From: Haemophilus parainfluenzae
Lineage (GTDB): Bacteria > Pseudomonadota > Gammaproteobacteria > Enterobacterales > Pasteurellaceae
DNA length: 6,989 nt
NCBI GenBank assembly: GCA_018381425.1
Contig: JAGZRY010000081.1
Span: 1 to 6,989, forward strand
Reading direction: 5' to 3'
This document shows positions 1 through 6,282 of this stretch, piece after piece. Under the pieces are notes generated by a model. It made no database searches. It was not told the origin of the DNA and saw only the letters and a list, made by a program, of their open reading frames with translations. Each line of letters starts with the position of its first letter. Position 1 is the stretch's first letter. Position numbers and translations under genes: made by a program.

Positions 1-38
1 CCCGCAAATAATGCTGTTGCTAAAAGTGCTTTTTTCAT
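1..38 (-). CDS. Exported protein, 5' end only; probable P19/FetP-type iron-binding protein
   Basis: Only the first 12 complete codons lie in the window (MKKALLATALFA plus part of the next); the rest continues past base 1. What is seen: an ATG at 36-38 on the minus strand, an AGGAG ribosome binding site at 46-50 with a 7-nt spacer, and a start typical of a Sec signal peptide (Lys-Lys followed by a hydrophobic, alanine-rich stretch). It begins 28 bp after the stop of the FTR1 permease gene with no terminator between, so the two are almost certainly co-transcribed. Known from the family: long FTR1 permeases such as E. coli FetM and the Campylobacter FTR1 are paired with a periplasmic iron-binding P19/FetP protein. 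The assignment is inferred from position and the signal peptide only; another exported protein is possible. Confidence 0.6.
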   Translation of the reverse strand, partial: MKKALLATALFA

Positions 39-66
39 TGTTTTTCTCCTAAAGGATTGTTGGGTA

Positions 67-1971
67 TTACGCGGCTTTTTTGCTTTGATATTTCATAATG
101 AACAGAGCAAATACGGCTGCGATGAGTAAGATTGCTTGTGGGATTAGGGTTTCCATATAAGGATAAATACCTAACCACGAAATTTCAGGCACACCGCTAA
201 TCAGCGTTGGCTCGAAAAGTTTGCCTTCAATGAGTTCTAAAACAGATTTGCCGGCGAATACAAAGGCCATTAAATACATGAAAGAACCCGTGAACATAAA
301 GAATGGTTTAAGTGGTAGTTTCACCACGGTATAACGCATCACGAAGTAGCAAATGGTGAGAATAATTGCGCCGACAATGATACCTGCGAAAAGATAGATA
401 AAACTGACCGCACTTTTCGCATCACCCACGAGGGCATAGTAGAACAATACGGTTTCCGCCCCTTCACGATATACGGCTAAGAAGCTGGTAAGCCATAAGC
501 CAATGAGTGAGCCTGTAGTGAGGGCCGTAGAGAGTTTACCTTCTAAATAACGTTTCCAGTTTTGTGCTTCGACTTTAGACAATAACCAGTAACTCATCAT
601 AAACAGCATGACTACAGCAAAAATCATCGTAAAGCCTTCGAGCAATTCGCGGTTTTGACCTGAATTTTCAAAGATAAGTTGGAAGATAAATGCGGTAATC
701 ACACTGGCAATTAATGCCACATAAACAGATTGACGGATAACCGGCAATTTATCTTGGTGATTATTTTTAATTAAGTAAGTCACAATAGCCGCAACAATTA
801 ATAAGGCTTCTAAACCTTCACGAAGAATGATTAAAAGGCTATATAAGAACATAGACCAATCGCTTTGTTCTTCACCCTGTAACATTTCAACTGCTTTAGT
901 TAAATTCTGGTTTAGACCATCTGCTTGCGCTTGTAATTTATCGCCTTGATCAGCTTTCATTAAACTGACGAGACGAGTAAAGTAGCCTTCAAGTTCCGCT
1001 TTAAAGTTACTATCACGGGAGCCCACTTTGTTTTCCATTCCTGTACTTTCAAACACGTCGAAATAGGTGTCTTGTACGGAAAGAATTGCTTTTTTGCTTT
1101 CACCTTGTTGATAGAGCGTAATAGCTTGTTGAATACGTTGGTTGATCTCTTGTTTAATTTTATTCCAATCTTGCTCTTGTTGATTATCTGTTGCTTGCTG
1201 TGCTGCATTGGATTGAACATTTTGTTCTTCACGTGTCGTTGGCAGGTTAGGCAAGTTTTCTTCAATATCTTGTAACAATTGCGTACTTTGATAGCCAATT
1301 TCTGTGATTTGATCGGCTTGTTCACTTAAACGAATGATGTTGTAAAACTGTTGATTAATCGCTGCTGAAGTTTCTGCAGAGCGATTTTGGCGAATGGACA
1401 TTTCCATTTCTGAATTTTTATAGCCATCGTACTGCGCTTGCTGGAACAATTTTTTTGCGTTATCGAGATCACCATTTTGATACGCTTCAAGCCCTTGAGC
1501 GAGCAAATCATCAATAGTTTTAAAACTTTGTTGCCAATAAGGGGCGATCTCTTGATTATCATAAACACCATGTTGACCATCGGCATTGAGCTGATGACCT
1601 TCAATCAATGATGGCAACACTTCTTGTAATTCTTTTTTGAGCTGATCGATTTTAGCCTGAATCTCTTGTTGTGAACTGCCTTCACTGATCATTTTACGGA
1701 TCTCGCCAAAAGTCGCTTCCATTTGGTAGCTTTTTTGTGCTGAGAAATTGATACGAATTGGACCTTCTAGATTTTCAAAGACTTCAAAATAAGCCATTTG
1801 CACTTCAGTACGGGCGTCATCTGTATTGCCTTGTTGGATAAGTTGAGACGTTTTATCTAAGCGAGACGTAATATCATTAACCCACTGTTGGTAGTTGTCT
1901 TGCGCAAAGAGTGAAGAAGAGAAGGCGAGTGAAAAAATTAAAAAGAAAAATCGAATAGAACGGAATAGCAT
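67..1971 (-). CDS. FTR1-family iron permease with large periplasmic domain (FetM-like)
   Basis: 634-residue inner-membrane permease, probably importing iron from the periplasm. Residues 1-23 are a signal peptide, likely cut after LFA. Residues 24-370 are a hydrophilic helical periplasmic domain made of three related units. Residues 371-628 hold about seven membrane segments (near 372-399, 414-433, 445-464, 483-509, 521-545, 555-580, 606-627). Segments 1 and 4 carry the two FTR1 signature REXXE motifs, REGLE at 384-388 and REGAE at 502-506, whose glutamates are thought to carry iron. E. coli EfeU lacks the long N-terminal domain, so the architecture fits FetM and the Campylobacter FTR1 better. 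An in-frame TAG two codons upstream fixes the ATG; the ribosome site GAGG (1982-1985) has a rather long 10-nt spacer. It has its own promoter and leads into the exported protein at 1-38. The family is certain; the substrate form (Fe2+ or Fe3+) cannot be read from sequence. Confidence 0.95.
   Translation of the reverse strand: MLFRSIRFFFLIFSLAFSSSLFAQDNYQQWVNDITSRLDKTSQLIQQGNTDDARTEVQMAYFEVFENLEGPIRINFSAQKSYQMEATFGEIRKMISEGSSQQEIQAKIDQLKKELQEVLPSLIEGHQLNADGQHGVYDNQEIAPYWQQSFKTIDDLLAQGLEAYQNGDLDNAKKLFQQAQYDGYKNSEMEMSIRQNRSAETSAAINQQFYNIIRLSEQADQITEIGYQSTQLLQDIEENLPNLPTTREEQNVQSNAAQQATDNQQEQDWNKIKQEINQRIQQAITLYQQGESKKAILSVQDTYFDVFESTGMENKVGSRDSNFKAELEGYFTRLVSLMKADQGDKLQAQADGLNQNLTKAVEMLQGEEQSDWSMFLYSLLIILREGLEALLIVAAIVTYLIKNNHQDKLPVIRQSVYVALIASVITAFIFQLIFENSGQNRELLEGFTMIFAVVMLFMMSYWLLSKVEAQNWKRYLEGKLSTALTTGSLIGLWLTSFLAVYREGAETVLFYYALVGDAKSAVSFIYLFAGIIVGAIILTICYFVMRYTVVKLPLKPFFMFTGSFMYLMAFVFAGKSVLELIEGKLFEPTLISGVPEISWLGIYPYMETLIPQAILLIAAVFALFIMKYQSKKAA
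407..415 (-). repeat. DNA uptake signal sequence (AAGTGCGGT) inside the FTR1 gene
   Basis: Exact 9-bp Haemophilus-type uptake core read on the minus strand, flanked by AA on its 5' side and CAG on its 3' side. It lies in frame in the permease gene, where it encodes part of the sequence AKSAVS between membrane segments 4 and 5. Such motifs mark DNA preferred by the competence machinery of the Pasteurellaceae. Confidence 0.85.
880..1884 (-). repeat. Three tandem ~120-residue units in the FTR1 periplasmic domain
   Basis: Within the permease, residues about 30-122, 146-243 and 269-364 align with one another. Each opens with a Trp (W30, W146, W269), then has Q-x-G after a helix (G48, G167, G290). 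This is followed by an aromatic helix (AYFEVFE, AQYDGYK, TYFDVFE), a segment rich in acidic and basic residues, a Phe-led helix (FGEIRKMI, FYNIIRLS, FTRLVSLM), and a final amphipathic helix ending near a Leu-rich stretch (LPSL, LPNL, VEML). Spacing between equivalent glycines is 119 and 123 residues. Units 1 and 3 are most alike; unit 2 replaces the acidic YF(E/D)VFE with a less acidic sequence. The match is at protein level by eye; the DNA is not an obvious direct repeat. Confidence 0.75.
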
Positions 1972-2009
1972 CGTCTATTTACCTCATTACCTAAAATCAA
2001 ATTAACTCC

Positions 2010-2024
2010 TATTTATAATTATCC
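2010..2024 (-). promoter_or_regulatory. Possible weak Fur box over the FTR1 -10 element
   Basis: Minus-strand GGATAATTATAAATA matches 10 of the 14 defined positions of the 7-1-7 Fur motif TGATAATnATTATCA; the left half is 6/7 and the right half 4/7. It covers the predicted -10 element and start point, where a repressor would block transcription. Iron permeases are commonly under Fur control, which makes the site plausible. However, AT-rich promoter DNA matches this motif easily, so the call is weak. Confidence 0.3.
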
Positions 2025-2046
2025 TTTGATATCAGTGAAATGACAA
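2018..2046 (-). promoter_or_regulatory. Sigma70 promoter of the FTR1 operon
   Basis: On the minus strand, TTGTCA (2041-2046, 5/6 to the -35 consensus) and GATAAT (2018-2023, 5/6 to the -10 consensus) are separated by exactly 17 bp. The predicted start is near 2011, giving a leader of about 40 nt before the ATG at 1971. It sits between the mrcB terminator and the permease gene, exactly where a promoter is needed. Confidence 0.65.
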
Positions 2047-2063
2047 TAAATAATTTTAATTTT

Positions 2064-2079
2064 TGTGATGGAGATCAAA
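2064..2079. promoter_or_regulatory. CRP/FNR-type activator site upstream of the FTR1 operon
   Basis: Plus-strand TGTGATGGAGATCAAA fits the CRP pattern TGTGA-N6-TCACA at 9 of 10 positions. Its core GTGATGGAGATCAA (2065-2078) also fits the FNR pattern TTGAT-N4-ATCAA at 9 of 10. The centre (about 2071.5) lies near -60.5 from the predicted FTR1 start, close to the -61.5 used by class I activators. This suggests activation by CRP, FNR or both. FNR would make sense for a ferrous-iron system used without oxygen. Which protein binds cannot be told from sequence. Confidence 0.55.
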
Positions 2080-2120
2080 AAATTCACAAGAGTTGGAAAT
2101 GTCTAGAGGGTGATTGTATG

Positions 2121-2155
2121 CTTAAAAGAATAAAGCGCCTTTGTTAGGCGCTTTA
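2121..2155 (-). terminator. Rho-independent terminator of the erpA-yacL-mrcB cluster
   Basis: A perfect 10-bp stem, TAAAGCGCCT at 2131-2140 against AGGCGCTTTA at 2146-2155, closes a 5-nt loop. Read on the minus strand it is followed by TTCTTTTAAG (2130-2121), a serviceable U-tract. It starts 35 bp after the mrcB stop and lies before the FTR1 promoter, so it separates the two minus-strand operons. Confidence 0.85.
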
Positions 2156-2166
2156 TGGAGATATAA

Positions 2167-2175
2167 AAGTGCGGT
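2167..2175 (+). repeat. DNA uptake signal sequence between mrcB and its terminator
   Basis: Exact AAGTGCGGT followed by CAAAAAT, an A/T-rich flank as in the extended Haemophilus uptake motif. It is intergenic, 15 bp beyond the mrcB stop codon and just before the terminator stem. It is a single copy here, not the inverted pair that often forms terminators in this family. Confidence 0.9.
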
Positions 2176-2190
2176 CAAAAATAAGCGAGT

Positions 2191-4590
2191 TTATTGAGCG
2201 GGTGCTGCTTCTTCAACAGGCGCTTTATTATCTAACACATCCCATACACTTTCTGGTTTTGGTGATTCTGGTTGTTCAGGTTGTGGCGATTGCGTAGTTT
2301 GTGCAGCGGTAGCAGTTGCCGTACTCGTTGTTTGTGCAGACGCACAGAAGTTTTGATCTTTATTTGCCCAAACTGGAATTGTTCGATTACTACCACAGCT
2401 CCAACTACCGTAAGCATTAATGCCAACCCATTTAATCGTAGAAGGTTGACCGAGTTTCAGTTTTTCAATAACGACACGGTTTAAATAATCTTTATAGATT
2501 TGTAATGCACCTGAGGCTCCCGTCAATTTGGTTTCACCGTTATCATCACGACCTAGCCAAATGGTGCTGACATTTTTACCATCAATACCGACAAACCAAG
2601 TATCACGGGCATCATTGGTCGTGCCTGTTTTACCTGCAAGGCGAAGATCCGCGTAATCATTTTGTAAGCTACGTGCGGTACCACGTTCTACGGTTTGTTG
2701 CATTGCATACAAGGTTTGATAAGCTGCTTCTCTCGGCACCACTTGATCCGGCACGGTATTGTGTTCATAAATAATATTCCCTTGACGATCGGCAATGCTT
2801 TGAATAGTACTTAACTCAATTTTGCCACCTTGATTTGCAATGGTTTGATAGAGTTTGGTCACATCATAAGGTGAAATACTATAAGAACCAAGCAAGGTTG
2901 CAGGCACTTTTGGAATCGTTACATTATCCCATCCCATGGCTTTTTGCGTATCGATCACTTTGCTTAAACCGACTTTCATTCCAATATTTACCGTTGGAAT
3001 ATTCAGCGAGCGAGCAAGGGCATCCATCAACATCACCGAACCGCTGTATTTGCGATCGTAGTTACGAGGTTGCCAAGGTTGGCTACCTTTAACATAAATC
3101 GTGATTGGCTGGTTTTGAATTGGAGTATTTAAACGAAATTGTTCCGGATTCATCAGTGCGGTCAAATAAATGGATGGTTTTACCAAAGAACCAATTTGAC
3201 GTTTTGACATTAAGGCTCGGTTAAATCCAGCATATTCTGTTTGTAATCCACCGACAACAGCACGTATTTCACCCAAGTGATAATCCGCGACAATCATTGC
3301 GCCTTCTAAATGTGGATTTTTAGTTTGTATTTGTAATTGATTAACCGTATTCAGCACAGCATTTTCAGCTTGTTCCTGTTGTTTTAAATCCATGGTGGAG
3401 AAAATACGCGCACCAAGTAGCGCAGAGGTTTTGTTTTCCCCTAATTGACGGCGAAGATCGGCTTGCAATGTTTGAATGAAAGCAGGGTATTTACGAGAAA
3501 TTTGACCTTTAGCTTGCACGCCTAATGGACGTTTACTCAACATCTCATACAACTCATCCCCAATCATTTGGTGATCAAGCATCAGTTTTAACACAACATT
3601 TCGGCGATCGAGTGCATATTGTGGATTTCGCCATGGATTATAAAGGGATGGTCCTTTTACCATGCCAACTAAAAGGGCAATTTGGTCTAGGCTAATTTCA
3701 CGGATAGAACGACCAAAATAGAATTGGCTTGCCAATGCAAAACCGTGAATTTGGATATCACCATTTTGACCAAGGTAAATTTCGTTAAGATAGGTTTCTA
3801 AGATACGGTTTTTATCATATCGCCAATCTAATACTAATGACATCAACGCTTCATTGGCTTTACGGGTAATAGAACGTTCGCTCGATAAGAACAAGTTTTT
3901 AACTAGTTGCTGAGTCAGTGTACTGCCGCCTTGAACCGTTTGACCCGCTCTTATATTGGCAATCATTGCACGCATAATACCGACAGGGTTAATCCCGTTA
4001 TGATCGTAAAAACGGCGATCCTCTGTCAGTAATAAGGCATCAATGAGTAAGCGAGGGTATTGCTGTAACGGAATGGCTAAACGATCTTCATTATCTGATT
4101 CCAACATTGCAATTAATTTAGGCGCAAGACGGAATTCATCAACGGCTTTTACGTTGACCAAGTCTTCAATACGAGAAAGTTTGTTATCCGTAAAACGTAA
4201 ACGTAATACACGTTGTGGTTCAGGTTTATCGGGATAAGGGAACGCACGACGAAGTAACACGATGGTATCCTCTTCGAGCTTAAAATCGCCCGGTGCTGCA
4301 ATCATAGTCGTTTGACGGTATTCGTTATCGAGTAAGATTTGAATGACTTCGTCAAAAGAAAGGTTATCAGAAAGTTTTACGCTTTCTAAACGACTATACA
4401 CTTCTGCCGGTAAACGCCAAATTTGGCCATCCATTTTTGAGCGAATTTGCCAGTCTAAATAGCCACCATAAAATACGGCAAGCGTCCCTAAAGTAAAGGC
4501 TGCTTTAGCTAAAAAGATTTTACAAGAACGGCGCTTATCTGGCGCTTGTGTTTCTTGTTGTTCAGGTGAGGTGTTTTCCGTTTCCGACAT
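2191..4590 (-). CDS. mrcB: Penicillin-binding protein 1B, bifunctional transglycosylase/transpeptidase
   Basis: 799-residue class A PBP that polymerises lipid II into glycan strands and cross-links their peptides on the outer face of the inner membrane. Order of parts: a short cytoplasmic tail with basic KRRSCK; one membrane anchor about 26-46; a UB2H-like region about 65-155; a GT51 glycosyltransferase about 170-345 with TEDRRFY (catalytic Glu190) and GGSTLTQQLVKN (221-232); and a transpeptidase about 430-715 with SLVK (Ser468 nucleophile, Lys471), SLN (528-530) and KTGT (654-657). All key residues are present. Beyond it lie Cys732 and Cys749, which may form a disulfide, and a Thr/Gln/Pro/Glu-rich tail (about 751-799). 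Length is slightly below E. coli PBP1b. It lies 24 bp after yacL with no strong ribosome site, so coupling is likely. The UB2H domain binds LpoB in E. coli; whether such a partner exists here is unknown. Confidence 0.97.
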   Translation of the reverse strand: MSETENTSPEQQETQAPDKRRSCKIFLAKAAFTLGTLAVFYGGYLDWQIRSKMDGQIWRLPAEVYSRLESVKLSDNLSFDEVIQILLDNEYRQTTMIAAPGDFKLEEDTIVLLRRAFPYPDKPEPQRVLRLRFTDNKLSRIEDLVNVKAVDEFRLAPKLIAMLESDNEDRLAIPLQQYPRLLIDALLLTEDRRFYDHNGINPVGIMRAMIANIRAGQTVQGGSTLTQQLVKNLFLSSERSITRKANEALMSLVLDWRYDKNRILETYLNEIYLGQNGDIQIHGFALASQFYFGRSIREISLDQIALLVGMVKGPSLYNPWRNPQYALDRRNVVLKLMLDHQMIGDELYEMLSKRPLGVQAKGQISRKYPAFIQTLQADLRRQLGENKTSALLGARIFSTMDLKQQEQAENAVLNTVNQLQIQTKNPHLEGAMIVADYHLGEIRAVVGGLQTEYAGFNRALMSKRQIGSLVKPSIYLTALMNPEQFRLNTPIQNQPITIYVKGSQPWQPRNYDRKYSGSVMLMDALARSLNIPTVNIGMKVGLSKVIDTQKAMGWDNVTIPKVPATLLGSYSISPYDVTKLYQTIANQGGKIELSTIQSIADRQGNIIYEHNTVPDQVVPREAAYQTLYAMQQTVERGTARSLQNDYADLRLAGKTGTTNDARDTWFVGIDGKNVSTIWLGRDDNGETKLTGASGALQIYKDYLNRVVIEKLKLGQPSTIKWVGINAYGSWSCGSNRTIPVWANKDQNFCASAQTTSTATATAAQTTQSPQPEQPESPKPESVWDVLDNKAPVEEAAPAQ
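3154..3162 (+). repeat. Near-match uptake signal sequence inside mrcB
   Basis: CAGTGCGGT followed by CAAATAAAT differs from the uptake core only at the first base (8/9) and keeps the A/T-rich flank. It lies inside mrcB in the region encoding the transpeptidase. It may be a degenerate uptake sequence still partly recognised, or one decaying or forming by mutation. Confidence 0.5.
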
Positions 4591-4614
4591 AATAGTTAGC
4601 TTCAGAGAATGAGG

Positions 4615-4968
4615 TTAAGCAATAAATTCAAAATAGGCATTAAGAAAGTGGATGAAGTCTGTTGTACCGCAGAAGGCAATACTTTCTTCATCATAATAAT
4701 GGAAGTCGTCTTCTAAAATTTCATCTGTTTCAATCGCAAGGTTATTGGCGCGAATCATCACTTCATCGGTATTGATAAAAAGCGTGTATTCGGCACCAAT
4801 CAGCGTGACTTCATCATTATTTTTAATCTGCTCACAGGCAGAAAGTGCGGTCAAAAACGCTTGAGGATTTGACCGCACTTCTGAATTAAACCAATTGGCT
4901 AGCGCAATGTGTTCCATTGAACATTTGGCGTGCACATTGCCTAGATAATGGGTAAATTGAAAATCCAT
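4615..4968 (-). CDS. yacL: YacL family protein (UPF0231), function unknown
   Basis: 117-residue acidic cytoplasmic protein with no signal peptide or membrane segment. It resembles E. coli YacL (UPF0231) along its length: MDFQF at the start, MEHIALANWFN, EYTLFINTDEVMIRANNL in the middle, and YYDEESIAFCG near the end match YacL blocks such as EYTLWMDGEEVMVRANQL and YYDEESLSLCG. No biochemical role is established for the family. The frame stays open upstream to 5013, but I chose the ATG at 4966-4968. It matches the YacL N-terminus, and the earlier start would overlap the erpA coding region by 44 bp. With this start the gene begins 1 nt after the erpA stop. There is no clear ribosome binding site, so translation probably depends on ribosomes finishing erpA. 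Residues about 28-42 are encoded by an inverted pair of DNA uptake sequences. Confidence 0.88.
   Translation of the reverse strand: MDFQFTHYLGNVHAKCSMEHIALANWFNSEVRSNPQAFLTALSACEQIKNNDEVTLIGAEYTLFINTDEVMIRANNLAIETDEILEDDFHYYDEESIAFCGTTDFIHFLNAYFEFIA
4843..4880. repeat. Inverted pair of DNA uptake sequences inside yacL
   Basis: AAGTGCGGTCAAA at 4843-4855 and its exact reverse complement TTTGACCGCACTT at 4868-4880 flank a 12-nt spacer. The 13-bp perfect stem could form a hairpin in DNA or in the yacL transcript. Each arm holds an exact 9-bp uptake core, at 4843-4851 (plus) and 4872-4880 (minus). In Haemophilus such head-to-head pairs often lie between genes and act as terminators. Here the pair is inside an open frame, encoding EVRSN and FLTAL, and the bases after the stem on the coding strand (TCTGCCTG) are not a U-tract, so it should not terminate efficiently. 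Confidence 0.92.
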
Positions 4969-4969
4969 A

Positions 4970-5317
4970 TTAGATGCTGAATGAAGAACCACAACCACAG
5001 GTGCTGGTTGCATTTGGGTTGTTCACCACAAAACGAGAACCTTCCAAGCCTTCAGTGTAATCAACGGTGCCGCCAATTAAGTATTGTAAACTCATTGGAT
5101 CAATCACTAATTGCACACCGGCTTTTTCAATCGTCAGGTCGCCTTCATTGACTTTATCATCAAAGGTAAAACCATATTGGAAACCGCTGCAGCCACCACC
5201 AGTGATGTACACGCGTAATTTTAATTCGTTGTTTTCTTCTTCGCTAATTAAGCTTTTTACTTTATTGGCTGCCGCATCAGTAAAAGTTAGCGGTACGGCC
5301 ATATCTGAATCTGACAT
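4970..5317 (-). CDS. erpA: Iron-sulfur cluster insertion protein ErpA
   Basis: 115-residue A-type Fe-S carrier that receives clusters from the assembly machinery and passes them to apoproteins, in E. coli including the isoprenoid enzymes IspG and IspH. The three cluster-binding cysteines are in place: Cys43 in [11 protein letters not shown] and Cys107 and Cys109 in the terminal [11 protein letters not shown]. Blocks such as [27 protein letters not shown] and MSLQYL are nearly the same as in E. coli ErpA (114 residues), which separates it from IscA and SufA. GGGGA at 5325-5329 lies 7 nt before the ATG, supporting this start over Met6. It heads the erpA-yacL-mrcB cluster, with yacL starting 1 nt after its stop, and diverges from map. 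Confidence 0.97.
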   Translation of the reverse strand: MSDSDMAVPLTFTDAAANKVKSLISEEENNELKLRVYITGGGCSGFQYGFTFDDKVNEGDLTIEKAGVQLVIDPMSLQYLIGGTVDYTEGLEGSRFVVNNPNATSTCGCGSSFSI

Positions 5318-5352
5318 ATATCTATCCCCACTTTCCTAAAAATAATCCTTGT

Positions 5353-5381
5353 ATTATCTAATAACCTGTTAATTCATTCAA
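5353..5381 (-). promoter_or_regulatory. Probable erpA promoter
   Basis: Minus-strand TTGAAT (5376-5381, 4/6 to -35) and GATAAT (5353-5358, 5/6 to -10) are 17 bp apart, giving a start near 5346 and a leader of about 29 nt. A second, exact TATAAT on the minus strand at 5404-5409 could be an upstream promoter, but its -35 region is poor. In E. coli erpA is controlled by IscR; I could not see a convincing IscR site here. Confidence 0.5.
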
Positions 5382-5399
5382 GATTTTTCACGGAATTAG

Positions 5400-5408
5400 T
5401 GCTATTAT
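5400..5408 (+). promoter_or_regulatory. Probable map promoter with extended -10
   Basis: TGCTATTAT is an extended -10 element (TGn followed by TATTAT, 5/6 to consensus). It would start transcription near 5415, about 28 nt before the map ATG. No good -35 hexamer lies 16-18 bp upstream, which fits a promoter that relies on the TG extension. It overlaps the exact minus-strand TATAAT at 5404-5409. Confidence 0.5.
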
Positions 5409-5442
5409 ATGCGAATAAATCAGAATTAAATAAGGAGAAATA

Positions 5443-6246
5443 ATGGGCATTCCATTAAGAACTGAAGAAGAACTTGTTAAGTTACGTGAAGCGTGTAAAT
5501 TAGCGTCTGATGTTTTGGTTATGATCGAACCTTATGTAAAAGAAGGGGTTACCACAGGTGAATTGGATCGCATTTGTCATGATTACATGGTGAATGTACA
5601 AAAAGTGATTCCTGCTTGCTTAAATTATCATGGTTTCCCGAAAGCAACCTGTATTTCTATAAATGAGGTGGTTTGCCATGGTATTCCAAGCGACGATAAA
5701 AAATTAAAACAGGGCGATATTGTCAATATTGATGTGACCGTGATTAAAGACGGTTATTTCGGAGACAACTCTAAGATGTATGTCGTGGGTAAAACCAATA
5801 TTCGTAGCCAAAAATTGGTTGAAGCCGCACAAGAAGCGCTTTATGTGGGATTACGTACGGTTAAGCCTGGTATTCGTTTAAATGAAATTGGTAAAGCGGT
5901 ACAAAAATATACTGAAAGCCAAGGCTTTAGCGTGGTACGTGAGTACTGTGGCCACGGCGTGGGAACTGAATTCCACTGCGAACCTCAAGTATTACACTAT
6001 TATGCTGATGATGGTGGTGTAGTTTTAAAACCTGGCATGGTATTCACCATTGAGCCAATGATCAATGCGGGTAAAAAAGAAGTACGCGTTATGGGCGATG
6101 GTTGGACAGTAAAAACCAAAGACCGTAGCCATTCAGCGCAATATGAACACCAAATTGTCGTGACCGAAACCGGTTGTGAAGTCATGACAATCCGCGATGA
6201 AGAAATTGCGGAAGGCCTAATTCAACGTATAATGAATAACCTTTAA
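5443..6246 (+). CDS. map: Methionine aminopeptidase, type I
   Basis: 267-residue cytosolic metalloenzyme that removes the initiator methionine from new proteins after deformylation, when the second residue is small. All five metal ligands are present and fall at the E. coli numbers: Asp97 (NIDVTV), Asp108 (FGDNS), His171 (CGHGVG), Glu204 (TIEPM) and Glu235 (YEHQ). The catalytic-pocket residues His79 (VVCHGIP) and His178 (EFHCEP) are also in place. The absence of a zinc-finger N-terminal extension or large insert marks it as the bacterial type Ia form of normal length. The start is supported by AAGGAG at 5432-5437, 5 nt before the ATG. It diverges from erpA, is probably transcribed alone from the extended -10 promoter, and ends at a strong terminator just before glnD. 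Confidence 0.98.
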   Translation: MGIPLRTEEELVKLREACKLASDVLVMIEPYVKEGVTTGELDRICHDYMVNVQKVIPACLNYHGFPKATCISINEVVCHGIPSDDKKLKQGDIVNIDVTVIKDGYFGDNSKMYVVGKTNIRSQKLVEAAQEALYVGLRTVKPGIRLNEIGKAVQKYTESQGFSVVREYCGHGVGTEFHCEPQVLHYYADDGGVVLKPGMVFTIEPMINAGKKEVRVMGDGWTVKTKDRSHSAQYEHQIVVTETGCEVMTIRDEEIAEGLIQRIMNNL

Positions 6247-6254
6247 ATTCAGCT

Positions 6255-6282
6255 AAAAGCCTACGATAGTGGGCTTTTTTTT
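6255..6282 (+). terminator. Rho-independent terminator after map
   Basis: A stem of 10 bp, 6255-6264 (AAAAGCCTAC) with 6269-6278 (GTGGGCTTTT) including one T-G wobble, closes a GATA tetraloop. It runs into eight T residues (6275-6282). It begins 8 nt after the map stop. Its T-tract abuts a TATAAT sequence that may serve glnD. Confidence 0.88.

Noticed and set aside
1072..1275. Plus-strand 67-residue open frame with a hydrophobic middle
   Set aside because: Lies fully inside the FTR1 gene on the other strand, in its helical Gln-rich region. The low-complexity hydrophobic product is what an antisense read of such codons gives, and there is no family resemblance.
960..1604. Minus-strand open frames of 121 and 92 residues in another frame of the FTR1 gene
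   Set aside because: They overlap the well-supported permease frame, have odd Lys/Asn-rich composition and no recognisable domain.
1975..1992. A start-stop mini open frame (ATG AGG TAA) in the FTR1 leader
   Set aside because: Two codons only and likely chance in an AT-rich leader; an attenuation role would need more support.
2131..2155. Hairpin considered as an operator rather than a terminator
   Set aside because: The GC-core stem, short loop, following U-tract and position just after mrcB all fit a terminator.
2272..3092. Plus-strand open frames opposite mrcB
   Set aside because: Antisense shadows of a conserved gene; no motif or plausible ribosome site noticed.
4969..5013. Longer yacL start giving 15 extra residues ([15 protein letters not shown])
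   Set aside because: It would overlap erpA by 44 bp; the YacL family begins at MDFQF-like sequence, and the 1-nt junction start at 4968 matches it.
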